Assembly (NCBI GenBank): GCA_000934385.1
Contig: KN880611.1
Location: 1 to 48,473, forward strand
Length of the DNA: 48,473 bases
Direction: 5' to 3'
DNA from: Cylindrobasidium torrendii FP15055 ss-10
Taxonomy: Eukaryota; Basidiomycota; Agaricomycetes; Agaricales; Physalacriaceae
The notes beneath the pieces were generated by a model. That model ran no database searches. It had not been told where the DNA came from and saw only the letters and a program-made list of their open reading frames with translations. Each line of letters starts with the position of its first letter. Position 1 is the first letter of the stretch. This document shows, in pieces, positions 1 to 11,274 of this stretch. A program made the position numbers and the translations under genes.

Positions 1-469
1 ATGCCGAGATGCCGATCAAAGGATCATCACAGAAAGTTGGCGGGGACACACTCGATGTCGAGGCCACTGTTCTCATTGACTTTTGTGCTCGACTAAGTGG
101 CTCACATATAAGATGAGGAGTATTCACTTCATATACTGGTGGAAAATCAGGCCTTTCGTGCATAATAATCACTGTATACTGGGATCTACTCAATTTTGCC
201 ACCGAATGTAATTTTCGACGTCCAAGGGCGCGAGATATCCAACGCAACATACCACCAATGTATTCAGCTACACCAGAGGACCTACAATTAATTATTACAA
301 GGTCTTTGGTTGTAAGACGCGAGCGCAAGAGGGCGTCGATTGCGCGTGTTTCATATCCTGTGCTTGTTTCATATCCTGGGTCAGGATAGTATGTCAACAA
401 GAGTTGCTCTACCAGCCGTACATATCCACAGAAATGATGTCGTAATAGCCATTTCACGAGCAGGACCAT
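1..469 (-). CDS. Partial unidentified protein running off the left edge
   Basis: On the minus strand a frame stays open for about 156 codons from an ATG at 469 to position 1, with no stop before the window ends. The product begins MVLLVKWLLRHHFCGYV and contains a doubled GYET motif, encoded by a 13-nt direct repeat near 349-374, followed by a hydrophobic stretch around KDLVIINCRSSGVAEYIGG. I do not recognise a family. A TAA lies a few codons upstream of the ATG, and the MSH4 stop is only 46 nt away on the same strand, so this is either the 5' exon of a tightly packed downstream gene or a chance open frame. The length is more than expected by chance at this base composition, but it is not proof. 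Confidence 0.4.
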   Translation of the reverse strand, partial: MVLLVKWLLRHHFCGYVRLVEQLLLTYYPDPGYETSTGYETRAIDALLRSRLTTKDLVIINCRSSGVAEYIGGMLRWISRALGRRKLHSVAKLSRSQYTVIIMHERPDFPPVYEVNTPHLICEPLSRAQKSMRTVASTSSVSPPTFCDDPLIGISA

Positions 470-515
470 CCATCCTTTCCCTTAATTACACCCTCATTCA
501 CCAGTTCACCAACAC

Positions 516-3500
516 CTAGTCGCCTTCGGCCCTATCGTACAAGAATGCTCTCGCGATGTCCTTCTGGAAACGCGCAATATACGCCAAAAGCTCGTCATTG
601 GGCAGCATTGAGTGCTCGTACGCCTGGTTCAGTTGATTTCGCAGCTACAATGGGTCAGCAGAAGCAGCCAGCAGGATCAACACCAGGGTAGAACAAAAAG
701 TCGCCAGAGCAGCAAGGTTGACAGACGATAGAACAACACCGACACCGATACAGAGGAAGAACCAGACACAGACCTTGAGCAGCGCCTTCCTCCTCAACGC
801 AATCATATTTGACTTGCTGCTCTTCTCGTTCTTAGCGTGTAGGGCCGCAAGGTTCTCGGCAACTCGCTTCGCTTCACAAAGTACGTCGTCAGGTAGATCG
901 GCCAGCCGTGCGAGATCAAGGCCTGTTCCAGCTCAAAGTAGACAGAGGTTGAGAACGCAAAAGCAAAGTCGACGCATAGTGGGAGAGCAAGGCAACAGAG
1001 ACAAGCAGAAGACATTCAGAGATATCAGCTAGCCATCTCGATCGACTTGGAAAGAGAAGTCCTTGCCGTAGTGGGACATGTCCTCTGGCGCGCCGTCCAC
1101 TATCCTTGATACGGTTCAGCGAACCAAGATATATGGCAGGCCAAATGCCGACTCACTTGTACTGGAACGTCATCCCAAAATTTGGTCCAGATGCTCTTGT
1201 TTTTTGAACTGACAAATGCAAACTGGACCGAAAAGTGTCAGCAAGGTATTCAGCGGCCTAGCCACAACCCAAACATACTTGACGACCGTCGGCTGCCTCG
1301 ACAGTGTCGTCCTCAGCTCTCCAAAATGCCTATCTCAGCCTGTCAGCCAGCTGCTACCAGCGAAGCATAAGGGGACCACGTACGTTGCAAAGAAAACAAA
1401 CGCTTTCTTTTCAATCAACGCCTCCGCAATGGCATGCGACATCCCTACTCCCTCTCTTGGCGACGTTCCTCGTCCAAGCTCGTCGATGAGGACCATCGTC
1501 TTCGGCGTAGCCAGCCCTAGAATCATTGCTGCCGTCGCCATCTCGTTCGCGAATGTGCTCAGGCTTCGCTCCATGTCGTCATCATTCGAGAGTCTTGTAA
1601 GGAGCGCGTTGTGTATCCTGAAAGATGTCGATGAGTGTCCATTCAGACACAAGAATATAGGCGAACAGGAGGCAGGGGGTAGTGTTTGGCCATACCTGAA
1701 GCTCGCATATTCGGCTGGAACAAAGCATCCACACATTGCCATGAGGGTGAGTAAGCCAACTTGTCGTAGATACGTGCTCTTGCCCGACATGCTGTGGGGT
1801 GTCAGCTACTGATCCGCTCGGCGACAAACTCACTTTGGGCCTTGTATGAGCTGAAAGGACGACGCGTCGTCACAGTATACATCGTTCGGGACAAGCATTC
1901 CGGCTGAGGTCACTGTCTCCAGAATAGGATGCCGTCCAGCTTTGATAGCCAGCGTGCCAGTGAACTCTGGGCGTACTATAGTCACTGTGAGAATACGCTC
2001 TCGAGCACACATAACACAGACCATAATTGCGCACTGCAGCAAGTCAGCGATCGGTATAGCTTGGGATAAGAGCAGACATACTAATCGAGACTTGTGAGAA
2101 GGACAAGAGCATGTCAACGAGCGCAATCTGGTTTCCGGTGAGCACAGACCCGTAATAACCAACGAAGGACGAACAGCTTCGGATGCCTTGTACAACGCGC
2201 TGACCTCCTGAACTATCTCATCGACCAGCTCGCGGATAATTCTGAAATCCTCAGCACATCCCGCGAAGCAACAGCAGCATGGACATACTTGTCGCTCAAA
2301 ATCAACGTCTCGTCCAAGGCGTCCTTCATGCGCGCGTTCATCTTCTTCTACATCCGGCGTCAGACTTTACGCAATAAGACAAGCAAAAGCTCGCACCAAA
2401 TCGATTGACGTGAACTGCCATTTCGCCTTCTTCATCGAGACGTTGATGAACCCCCGCGGAAGCTCCGCATCCTCCAAATCGTTTTTCTTCAACGTGAACA
2501 CAAAGCCCGTATCCAGATAGACCAGCGTGAAGGGCAACCCATGCTGCTCGGATAGAGCAAGATTTAATGCATAAATGTCACCGATGTTTTCTTTATACGT
2601 CTCGCGCGCGACATCCAGGAGACGGTTGAAGTTGGCCTGTGAGCGCGTGAGACGCACAGAATGTTTGTTGACTATCAGACACACCCTAACTGCATACACA
2701 CGAGCATTAACGGCCCCGATGCCATGCTGGAAAGATATGAGCTGGCCGAACCCCCGAAAGCCAAGCGCTCGCACCTTGGTGGGGACGGTGTTCTCATTCA
2801 AACTTTCCCCGATGAGCTGGTCAATTTTGTCTAGTCTATCATCGGAAACCATATCGTGCACAATCCGGAGAAGTTGTGATTGGCTGCTGGCGAGAGCATC
2901 CCGGAGCTGAGGTATGCATTTTACAATATTCCGAAGACTGAGCATTTGAGACACGCGCGCAGACGCGCCCTGCGCTGTTGTGGTTGGTCTGGTTTCGGAA
3001 GACACCAGCGAAACAATGAGTTTGTCAAAGTCCATCTTGTTCATAGGCTTGAGGGCGCCTTTGACCTCCGTGAAGAGGTCTTCGTGCTTGATGAACTCTG
3101 CGAATCCTATAAGCATGCGGAAATGCAATGATTAAACCTGTACCATCGACGACGTCAAGCCTGGCCTCAATAGAGCTCTGGCCGGTAATAGGCGATAGAA
3201 GATTGGACCTCAGGAGGCGCGAGGCCATGGTTGTGAACGTCTGATTCATGGTTCTGAGGTAGGATGAGCAGACGGACGACTCTAACGGAGTGGCTCACCC
3301 AAACAGCGAATGCGCCGACTTCTTGGATGCCATGTTGCCAACCAGTTCGAGGTTACGGACGGTCTCTGGATCAATCATCATGGTCCCGTCGATGGGAATA
3401 TAACGAATAAGCAGAGATGCAGCTGCGAAACGGGTGTTGAGCTTGCTCTCCGCATATTTGAGCAGCGCCGAGGCAGCGGACAACGCATAGTACCTGGTAC

Positions 3501-4160
3501 CCATTAGATGTATCATCGTGTGGGGGAGATTGCGCACTTTGGTGCGACGGTCAACAAGGTTCCCGCACGCTCATCGTCGTCAACACAGAGCTGCTGAACA
3601 AACTCCAAACCTGGATATATGCGTCAATATCGATGCCAAATGTACTAGTTTGATTGCGCACCATTTGCCTCATTCCAATACTTGCGCCCGACAGGCTCAA
3701 TTGGCACGCCTGGAAACTCCTCCGCGATGAACTCCAGCAACATTGACGTCGAGCCGGCCCTCTTTCCAGACGGAAGCATCGCAGCATCTGCTGCTGAGAA
3801 GAACGTGTCTGGGACCAGGATCATGTATGGCGTGTGGATGTGCATCTGGTGAAGCGTCTTCACGTATGTCTGGCAGTCGGCGACCTGCACTAGCATAACG
3901 CGGCCCGTGTCCTTATCGAGGGCGGCCATCCCAACTTCGCGCGTGATGCCACGTCCCTCGAGGATGGCTACTACATAGCTAGCGTCGCGGCGCACGGCGG
4001 ACGCAGCAGTGGTCGGTCGTCCTGTAGCTGTTGCGCGCGACTGGGCGGTCCAGGGACGGCTTTGGCCAGTCCGCGGACGACTTTGAGCGGTCCAGGGGCG
4101 ACTCGGAAATGAGGTTGGCTGTCCGGTGTTGGGGCGCGAGGGCCCTTGCGCAGGAAACAT
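516..4160 (-). CDS. MSH4: Meiotic MutS homolog MSH4
   Basis: Meiosis-specific MutS family protein that acts with MSH5 to stabilise crossover intermediates in the nucleus; it has no mismatch-repair role in known fungi. I rebuilt 19 exons totalling 2580 nt (859 aa) in frame. The N-terminus has RPW/RTGQSR-type low-complexity repeats. Next come the connector (YYALSAASALLKYAESK), the lever and clamp (NFNRLLDVARETYKENIGD), NYVRPEFTGTLAIKAGRHP, Walker A GPNMSGKST, and Walker B LIDELGRGTS followed by ATHFGEL. The C-terminal helices contain YGLDLARLADLPDDVL. Two unusual features: exon 11 is only 12 nt (2022-2033), and the intron 1066-923 is GC-AG. The start at 4160 was chosen because homologs begin near here; the same frame continues upstream to an ATG at 4433, so a longer N-terminus is possible. 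Confidence 0.95.
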
Positions 4161-4677
4161 GTTTACGGACTGGTAGCGAACAGAAAACTTGTGGCCACTG
4201 GCCGGAGAGCTTCTCGACTCAACAGGCTTCAGGGAGATATTCCAATGCGAGTCCTCACAGAAACGAGCTTGGGTACTTTCCGAACCAAACGAGTCTTGAG
4301 CTTGAACACTGTTCTCGGCTGGATCTCCGCCGTAGTTGCAGGGAAAGATGGCGCGACCATGTGATCTGAGCACGGACAATTGTACAAGTGATGACAAATC
4401 TTGATGCAAGCAAAGAAAATAAGTCCACACCAAAATTTGTGATTTTGTATGTGGTAAAGAAAGTGGGTATTATTACAAGCCGAATGTGTTGTGTTGATTA
4501 GGCACGTTACTGTTGGCAAAAAGTCGAAGCAGAGCAAATAACGGGTAATCGATAGCGAAAGAGAAAACGGCTCGCGTTCTTTCTTAGTGTGTGCGTGTAG
4601 CGAAATGGAGCGGGTCGATAAGACCGTTGAGGGGAGGGGGAGGGAAGCTGTATCACACGAAGCAGCGCAGAAGGCGC
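4161..4677. other. Gene-free: MSH4 upstream region
   Basis: This separates the MSH4 start from the stop of secreted protein A. The first ~270 nt stay open in the MSH4 frame and could be 5' UTR or an extended N-terminus. The rest is AT-richer and holds no recognisable gene. Confidence 0.6.
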
Positions 4678-5574
4678 TTAGTGCTTCCTGCCACCGAGAA
4701 TACCGCCGAGAAGGCCTCCGTTGCCACCAAGGAGACCACCAAGAATGCCGTCCTTGCCTAGGAGACCGCCAAGGAGACCATCGTCACCGAGGCTATAACG
4801 CTATCAGCACATAGCCCGTCGTGTAAAGAGAAGCAGAACTCACAGGCCGCTGAGAAGGTCAACAACGCCGGGAAGAAGGCCGTTGACGAGGTCGACGACG
4901 CCGCCGAGGAGGGGGTCGAGCTGTCCAAGGAGGTCGTTGGCAGCAGGAATGTCCTGGAGCTTGCCGAGAATAGGGTCAAGGGTCTTGGTCACGTCCTGTA
5001 GACCATGTATTAGTTCATATCAAGCATTAAAGAATCATAGATACGTACGGAAACAATGCCACTCAAGGTGTTTGCGGCATCATCGACAACATCACGCTTG
5101 GCGGGAGTGGCAGCAGAAGACGCAGTTGCAGCAGCAGAGCCGGATGCGGAGGTTGCAGTCGCGGCGGCCGAGGAAGTCGCAGCAGCAGCGGACGTCGACG
5201 AGGGAGCAGCGGACGCGGATCCCGACGCGCTGGCATCACCATCATCGAGCGCAGTAAGGTCGTCCTTGGCAGTTTGGAGAGCATTGAAGAGAGTGGTCAT
5301 CAGAGGGACGATGGCCTCTTCAGTGATGTTATCACCCATGTCGACTACCCATTGTAATTAGGATGGATTGCTCCAAGAAGACAAGAAGAGACGTACCAAT
5401 GGTGGGAAGAACCTGGTTCGTAGTGCTGACAAGGTTCTTGAGAATGCTTTGCACCTCGGCCGAAACATCTTCATCCTGGCGAGCCTCGACCAGCGAGTGG
5501 GCCGGGCGCGCAATGGGAGCAGCGGCGACCGAAAGACCAAGAGTGAAGAGAGTTGCAACACGAGCGAAGAACAT
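4678..5574 (-). CDS. Small secreted protein A (possibly SC15-like)
   Basis: Predicted 246-aa secreted protein in four exons (178, 296, 152 and 115 nt) with introns of 51-53 nt. A signal peptide (MFFARVATLFTLGLSVAAAP) is followed by a conserved helix ending in VLPTI, a block DNITEEAIVPLMTTLFNAL, and a long Ala/Ser-rich linker with a possible Kex2 site (AKRD). Then comes a hydrophobic repeat region with NDLLGQLDPLLGGVVDLV. The last exon ends in a Gly-Leu repeat (GGLLGG, GGILGG, final RKH). It is a paralog of the genes at 39035-40002 and 44614-45494. It lacks their Glu-Val repeat and has a different tail. The general layout (signal peptide, hydrophobic C-terminal half) recalls SC15-type proteins of mushrooms, but I am not sure of that family. 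Role inferred: cell wall or aerial hypha. Confidence 0.85.
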
Positions 5575-5690
5575 GGTGGCAGTTAATAGTATGGAGGTTT
5601 AAAGTGTGAGAGTACAGCGATTGGATAGGACAAAAAGAACGAAGGGAAAGAGAGAAAGGATGTTGAAAATCAAACATACAGGCAAGCACT

Positions 5691-5697
5691 CTTTATA
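5691..5697 (-). promoter_or_regulatory. TATA box of secreted protein A
   Basis: TATAAAG on the minus strand, about 117 nt upstream of the ATG at 5574. The two paralogs have equivalent boxes at similar distances, which suggests strong expression. Confidence 0.6.
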
Positions 5698-5699
5698 CT

Positions 5700-8258
5700 C
5701 TTCTCCGAAATCCCGGCCAAATCATCATTTGGAGCGAAATTATGGGGAGGAACGGCGGATCCCGCGACCTAGGCTTGTATTTTACTCCACAAACCACGCC
5801 TATTCGTCTGTTTGAAGCGTTCCATGGCAACCAACATGCGATATCTCTACGGACGACTTCATCACGGGAACGCGCCATGTTGACGATACATGCATTTTGG
5901 AGTTGTCAATGGTGCGGCTTCGCTCCAACAATCTCCTCTGGGCGCTCAAGCCAGTCATCCCTAGCAAGAACAGCCCTCCCATGAGCGGCGCGACGGCGCA
6001 GCGCGTACATTCGGAGCGCTATACACAGCCAGACGTTTCTGTGGGACCCAGCACCGTTTTTGAAATGTAGTTCCCAGTACCAACCGAGATGTGTACGTAG
6101 TACCGTTGCGAAGTCGTACTGGGTACTAGCCAGGAACGGGCGCGATCGACGAGTTCCCAGCACCTTTCATCGCGATTTTCCGCGCAATCGGGCAATCAGG
6201 CCAAAACCAGAACCTTTTTTGCGTTATGGTGCTTTGATTCGAGCCAGCATGTACTCAAGTTGAGATAGTTTTCAATGGCGGCAAGTTGGCGAGAATAAGG
6301 ATATCGACAACGATATAGAGGTGCGTCCTTTCTGGACACAGATTGCGGGTTCTAACGTATATCCCAGCGTGTGGCAAGCACCCGAAACTCGGACGCGTCA
6401 AGAGGAAGGCGCAGTACGACTCGTGGGGGCCGCTGCTCGTTCAAGCAAACACCGAGCCTGGCGCAGGATTGTGGCATTCTGGTAAGTAGGCCGCCCGATT
6501 TGTTGGACATTCTATGCTCATGCATGCCAGCGTCGCGTCCGGGTCGCGTCACCCTCGACCACCGTCCGGACCTGCCCGGGACAAAGGCCTCGTCGATCTG
6601 CCGGGTAACAATGTGCGTTTTCGCTCTTGTCCGCCTCGGCCTCCGCTAACTCAAGCTCTAGGATCGTCAGAATTGCCATGCGAAATATGGCTATGTCGGA
6701 GGTGGTGAGCAAGGCGCAGACTGAGCGGTCGGCACCTGGCTTTGGTTGTATTGCAGGTGCATTGAGCATGATACGGAGCTTGGTAGCAGTAGGTATCAGG
6801 TAGCATATATAATGTACAATATACACAAAATGATGAACCATTCATTCAATACATAATTTGGCCCAGAAGCGCGCTGGAAAGCATCAAATGGCACGCGTAA
6901 GCGCTCGTCGCTGAATGGCGCAGTAGTATCTGCAGCCGAGGTGAGAGAGGTCAGATCTGACGAGATCTCAACGGTTCTGGGAACCACTTTGATCGCACGG
7001 TACTCAGCACGCTCGCGCAAGTTAGCACTGGGCACTCAAAATCAAGGGTCCCCGCACGTACCCCTTACCGCACGCACTGGGAACCTCTACAAGGTCTACC
7101 TGTGTATCATTCATGCAAAGGCAACCAGGAGGAAGAATTCGAAATACGAAGATGCCTAGATGGTCGTTTGGGATCAAGGTGTATGTAACTTCTGTTCAGT
7201 AGGATCGCTTTCTGATGGAACCTTCTGCCGTGTACGCCGAGTTCGAGTCTCGACACGTTCACTTAGCCTGAGGAATTAAATGTGATGGTATACCGATTCA
7301 GAGTCCTGTCGGAGTCCTCAGGGAGTCCTACAGAGCTGAGAGTTCACACTGGATTGGGCTACCAAACATGGAAGATCCACGATACACGTGTTCCAGCAAA
7401 GTTGCAAAAAAGACCTCCGTACAACGTCCGTGCGTCGGGGCAGAGAATTCCTGAATGCATCCGCGGAACGGCAGATCATAACTGTTGTGGGTCCCGCTTG
7501 CGTCATCCAGCATCTGCAAACGTTGGGCCATGCAAAGCAATAAACTAAGTACATACCCTCAGACTCATTTGAAGCTTACAGCAATCGTAGAAAAGCGTAG
7601 AAAGTCTGTCAATTCCTATAATACACAATGTACATGCGGTAACTTTTCCTTCACGCAGAGTAGTACAAACCGATCCAACGTCCAGAACCACAGGTCTGTT
7701 ACAGACATCGTAGCCTAGAAATACGTTGTCTATGTACATACAATTTCTCGTGCTCATTTGCCTTAGACATTCCGGACACTAAGCGTTTGGTAAAAAAACT
7801 CGGGGAGGTCTTTTGAGGTTCCTCTAATATTACCCTCGACCTCACGCCGCGAGTTTTGCACTGCTCATGTAAATGTGGTTCTCCTTTGCCCCCTTTGAAA
7901 GGCGAAGAGAACGTGAAGTGCGTCGTGGTTTCAAGCCACGTACATGTGGGTATGTAGCAAGCTAAATGGCTACCCTTACGCATTATGCCTTCAAGTCTAC
8001 ATGCTGCCTGAACTAGATATGCAAATTGAGTGGGACCAGTGTGGGTCTCGTATAGTCCTGTATCTTAGATCTACCTGACCTTCGTACGACCTCGCATAAC
8101 CTCGTTTTAACTTGTCGAGAACAAAACTCTACAGTGTGCCGAAATTCCGCGCATACTTCGGCAGGCTGCCGATCATTGTGCCACGCCTCCTCGGTAGCAC
8201 GGCCGAAGGCTACAGGTCAGTCAGCTGTCTGAGCTTCCGTCGGACACTTGCATACGCA
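5700..8258. other. Gene-poor region
   Basis: Apart from the spliced locus at 6368-6803 I see no convincing gene in this 2.5 kb. It has short open frames only. The words CCCAGTAC and GTACTGGG recur around 6068-6125, and a related AGTTCCCAGCACC lies at 6150, which could be decayed repeat material. A short CCAAAT-CATC-ATTTGG palindrome lies near 5717-5732. The last part is the promoter of the microsomal GST. Confidence 0.5.
6368..6803 (+). CDS. Unidentified spliced locus, 5' end uncertain
   Basis: Four good introns lie in series on the plus strand: 6321-6367 (GTGCGT...CCCAG), 6482-6530 (GTAAGT...GCCAG), 6613-6661 (GTGCGT...TCTAG) and 6705-6756 (GTGAGC...TGCAG). They are 47-52 nt, typical for this genome, and separate exons of 114, 82 and 43 nt. 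Splicing all of them leaves one frame open to a TAG at 6801-6803, with pieces such as QEEGAVRLVGAAARSSKHR and GGGALSMIRSLVAVGIR. If the exon before 6321 is added, the same frame meets TAG five bases before the donor, so either the true 5' exon is elsewhere or the gene is broken. No family recognised. The splice pattern is the main support. Confidence 0.4.
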
Positions 8259-8265
8259 TATAAAA
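8259..8265 (+). promoter_or_regulatory. TATA box of microsomal GST
   Basis: TATAAAA, 66 nt upstream of the ATG at 8331. Confidence 0.6.
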
Positions 8266-8330
8266 GCAGGAACATCCAACCTGTATCTGACCATCATCCC
8301 CTCCACAACTCTCTTGAGACTCATCGCAAA

Positions 8331-9056
8331 ATGGCAATTACCATCACGCTTCCCGAAGGGTCAGTTCGGCATCTCAGCTTCATTGTGCGACGTCACTGAT
8401 CACGCTTTTTTCAGCTGGGCATGGACCGCCACCGCACTTTTCTCCACCCAGATTCTCCTCGCAGTGCAAATGACGTTGGTCAACAAGTATCGCAAGCTCG
8501 CAGGAATTGCGTACCCACAAAGTGCGTCTCATTTTCTGCAGAGCCCAAAAATGGGTTTTGATGTAGCAACATTTGCAGTGTACGCAGAGAAATCGGAAGC
8601 TGCCGCGTCGCGCGCTGCGTACGTCTTCAACTGTGCCCAACGCGCACACCAGAACACGCTGGAGAATGTCACTGTGGTTTTCATGGGGTGAGTTTACGTC
8701 TCACTCGCTTGTGAATTGTAATACTGAGACATAACACGGCAGCACGGGAATGACTGCATTGTATCACCCGTATGTGGCCGCTGCATCGTGCGGACTCTGG
8801 GTGTTCGGTCGTGCACTGTACACGCGGGGGTATATCCAGAACCCCGACCTTGTGAGTGATTTTCGATCATCTTGAATCGCCGTTGACATTGGTTGTAGAG
8901 AAACTCTCGTGGGGGTTACATTGGGTCAGCTGGGCAAGCAGGTGCGTAGCATATCCTTTGTCTGATTGATGCATGCCAGCTCATTCCTCCGTAGCACTCC
9001 TCCTGGGTTCGGCGGTGTCTACGTTCAATTTAGTGGCAGCAGAACTAGGTTTTTGA
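8331..9056 (+). CDS. Microsomal glutathione S-transferase 3-like (MAPEG)
   Basis: Integral membrane MAPEG enzyme of the MGST3 type, expected to conjugate or reduce lipid hydroperoxides with glutathione in ER or mitochondrial membranes. Six exons (29, 107, 109, 109, 43 and 62 nt) give 152 aa, the usual size. Diagnostic sequence: VFNCAQRAHQNTLE (the family FNC.QRAHQN.LE glutathione-binding motif), followed by ALYHPYVAAASCGLWVFGR and a C-terminal membrane helix. About four membrane segments can be read. Splicing restores the YPQMYAEKSEAAASRAA junction of the family. It ends 86 nt from the stop of the convergent ferric reductase. Confidence 0.93.
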
Positions 9057-9142
9057 GTTCGTCTCTCGAAGTCTTGGCAGGTACATAGTACAATAGTTTG
9101 AATTGTGATTGTCTCCGAAATCCAAAAAGATGTGCCATAAAT

Positions 9143-11093
9143 CTACGCACTGAATTCCTCTGTATGCAAGTCAATCCCTCCGAGCTCGACTCCTCTAGTT
9201 ATCGATAGTCTTGCCACAGCATTTGTCGCCTCTCTTGTCAAACTCTCTGGGCCACAGGCTACAACACCCACGCCTCCGCCAAGGCCAATCCACGGCAGCT
9301 TCGACGTTGCGTCTGCCTCGCCCTCCGGATCCACGTGCGCTCCGACCTCGCGCTCGCCCGTCGGCGGCGTAATCAGTTCCATCAGTGTCTTCCCCACTGC
9401 TGGCCGTCCCACGACCACATCACTGTTAGGAATCCTCGGTACGGCCTCTGGATTACACAAGCATGTCACATAGACCGCCACATGCAGGTCCAGCGTGACG
9501 GACGCGTCTGCCACACTTGCAATCTCTTGCAGCATCCGGGAGAACCATTCGATGCTCCCAAATGAGCGGACACACCACACAAACGAGATGCGCCGCGTGC
9601 GCTCACCACCCCGACGGCCGAGCCGAACGCAGCGCCCAACGATGTCGTCGAGCAGGCCTATGGTCACCGTCGCGCCGCTACCACCAGCGAAAAGTAGAAT
9701 GTTCTCGTATTCACCAAGGTCGATGCTGGACCCGCCATATGGTCCATCGAGCATCACCTGCACTTGTTTCTCCTCTGCCTCTTTTGCGTACACATTCAGC
9801 GCCTTTGTCCAATCGCCTCTGACCCGTGCGCCAAGAATGAGCGAATCTGAAGATGAGGACAAGCAGGTCGTGTTACGCGGGGCACAAGCAATGCTGAGAG
9901 GATGGCTTTCAAAGACTCGACTGTTGAAGAAGACGCGGACGCGAACATGTTGGCCGGCTTCCCAGCCACAATCGCTATCCCGTACATTGATGAGCGTCAT
10001 CTGACCGTCGACAGCCTTGAGCTCGGCGTCCTTGATGCGGATACGCAGCATACGCATGCTGATATCCAGGGCATAGAACGCAATAGGCGGGAATATCCAT
10101 GGCCGGGCGTACGGGGTGTGATAGCACAGTACAACGAAGAACGACACGAAGCCAACAACGCTAAAAACATTATTGGTATCTCTCGTTTCTGGAATGGCGA
10201 CGACGTACTGGAAAAGGAAAAACGTCTCATAACTCCATGACCTCGCCCATCGCACAGATGTGAGGACAATAACACAAAGTACAGCCAACGCAGCAATGCC
10301 GTACGTCTCCTTCGTCGCACCAAGGATCTTTATGTGCCAGCGTCGGTGGTTATCAATCCACAATGCGCCATGGATGACAGCACATAAGAATAGGGAACGG
10401 CTAGCCCATCGGTGAACGTAGTTGAGCTTCTCGTATCCGTGGCCCGGACCTAGCAGAAGCGATACAGGAGAGTTCTTGGCGGCGAAGAGGAATACGATGG
10501 GTAGCTGTGCGATAGCCATGAAACCTAGGAGTGCTATATAAGTATGCTGCCAGGCGGTGGCAAAGGGAAGAGGTACCAGCACGATTGGCATTAGTTTTGA
10601 GCTCAGAGTCCATGAGGAGGCAGATGAGAACAACGACATAGTAAACGGCAACAAGCAACACTATGCCAAACATTTCAGAATTCTTTCCGTACGGGTGAAA
10701 AAGGCACTCACTTTGTCCAGCATGTAGACCAATTCCTGGCGGCGCCCACAGCACCGCATTCCTCATAACGGACGCGAACGCATTTCTCCTTCCAGCATTC
10801 GGCAGGACACTTTCCTTCTCCGTTAACGGAGAGTACGATGCCTTTGCGTGCTCTCCGATGCCCTTATACCAGAGAAACAGTCGACGATTCCGGACGGACT
10901 TCAAGAGGTAAGGAAGAGAACAGACGACAGCGACGCCCAGAAATGCGCCCCAGATACTCGTAAAGCGGCGTTGCCATAGTGGGTCCGTTACATACGAGCT
11001 ACAACACCAAATTGTTACTTGAAATGTTTGACACCGTCAAAGGGGAGCGCACTTGTACTGTTTGAGCTCATCCGGAACCTGCGGGGCGGACAT
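9143..11093 (-). CDS. Ferric reductase-type transmembrane oxidoreductase
   Basis: Plasma-membrane metalloreductase that passes electrons from NADPH via FAD and two hemes to extracellular Fe3+ or Cu2+. Four exons give 598 aa. The N-terminal helix is followed by the ferric-reductase membrane domain with heme-ligand type histidines in YVHRWASRSLFLCAVIHGAL and VVLCYHTPYARPW. The FAD-binding HPLSIA, the NAD-binding glycine loop FAGGSGATVTIGLL, and a late CGPESL motif follow. The intron 10208-10161 is 48 nt and stop-free, so the gene can be misread without it; removing it gives the expected FHVVGFVSFF. A short extra segment (about residues 117-132) after GLHAGQ may be a missed mini-intron. Tandem with the copper transporter upstream, which fits reductive metal uptake. 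Confidence 0.92.
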
Positions 11094-11274
11094 CGCAAGT
11101 TGTTGTCGTGGTGGTAAGAGGCCAAGCCGTGCGGACCTCGATCTTACCTTCGAGGTTCAAAAACTTTTTTCGACGCAAACAAGCGGTAGTCAACACTATT
11201 CAGACCAGTTACACACACGGAAGATCCGTCGAAATCCATCCATTATAAAATATACAAAATTTGGTACTATCAGT

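Noticed and set aside
7225..7260. Possible tRNA T-arm (GTTCGAGTC)
   Set aside because: No matching acceptor, D or anticodon stems upstream.
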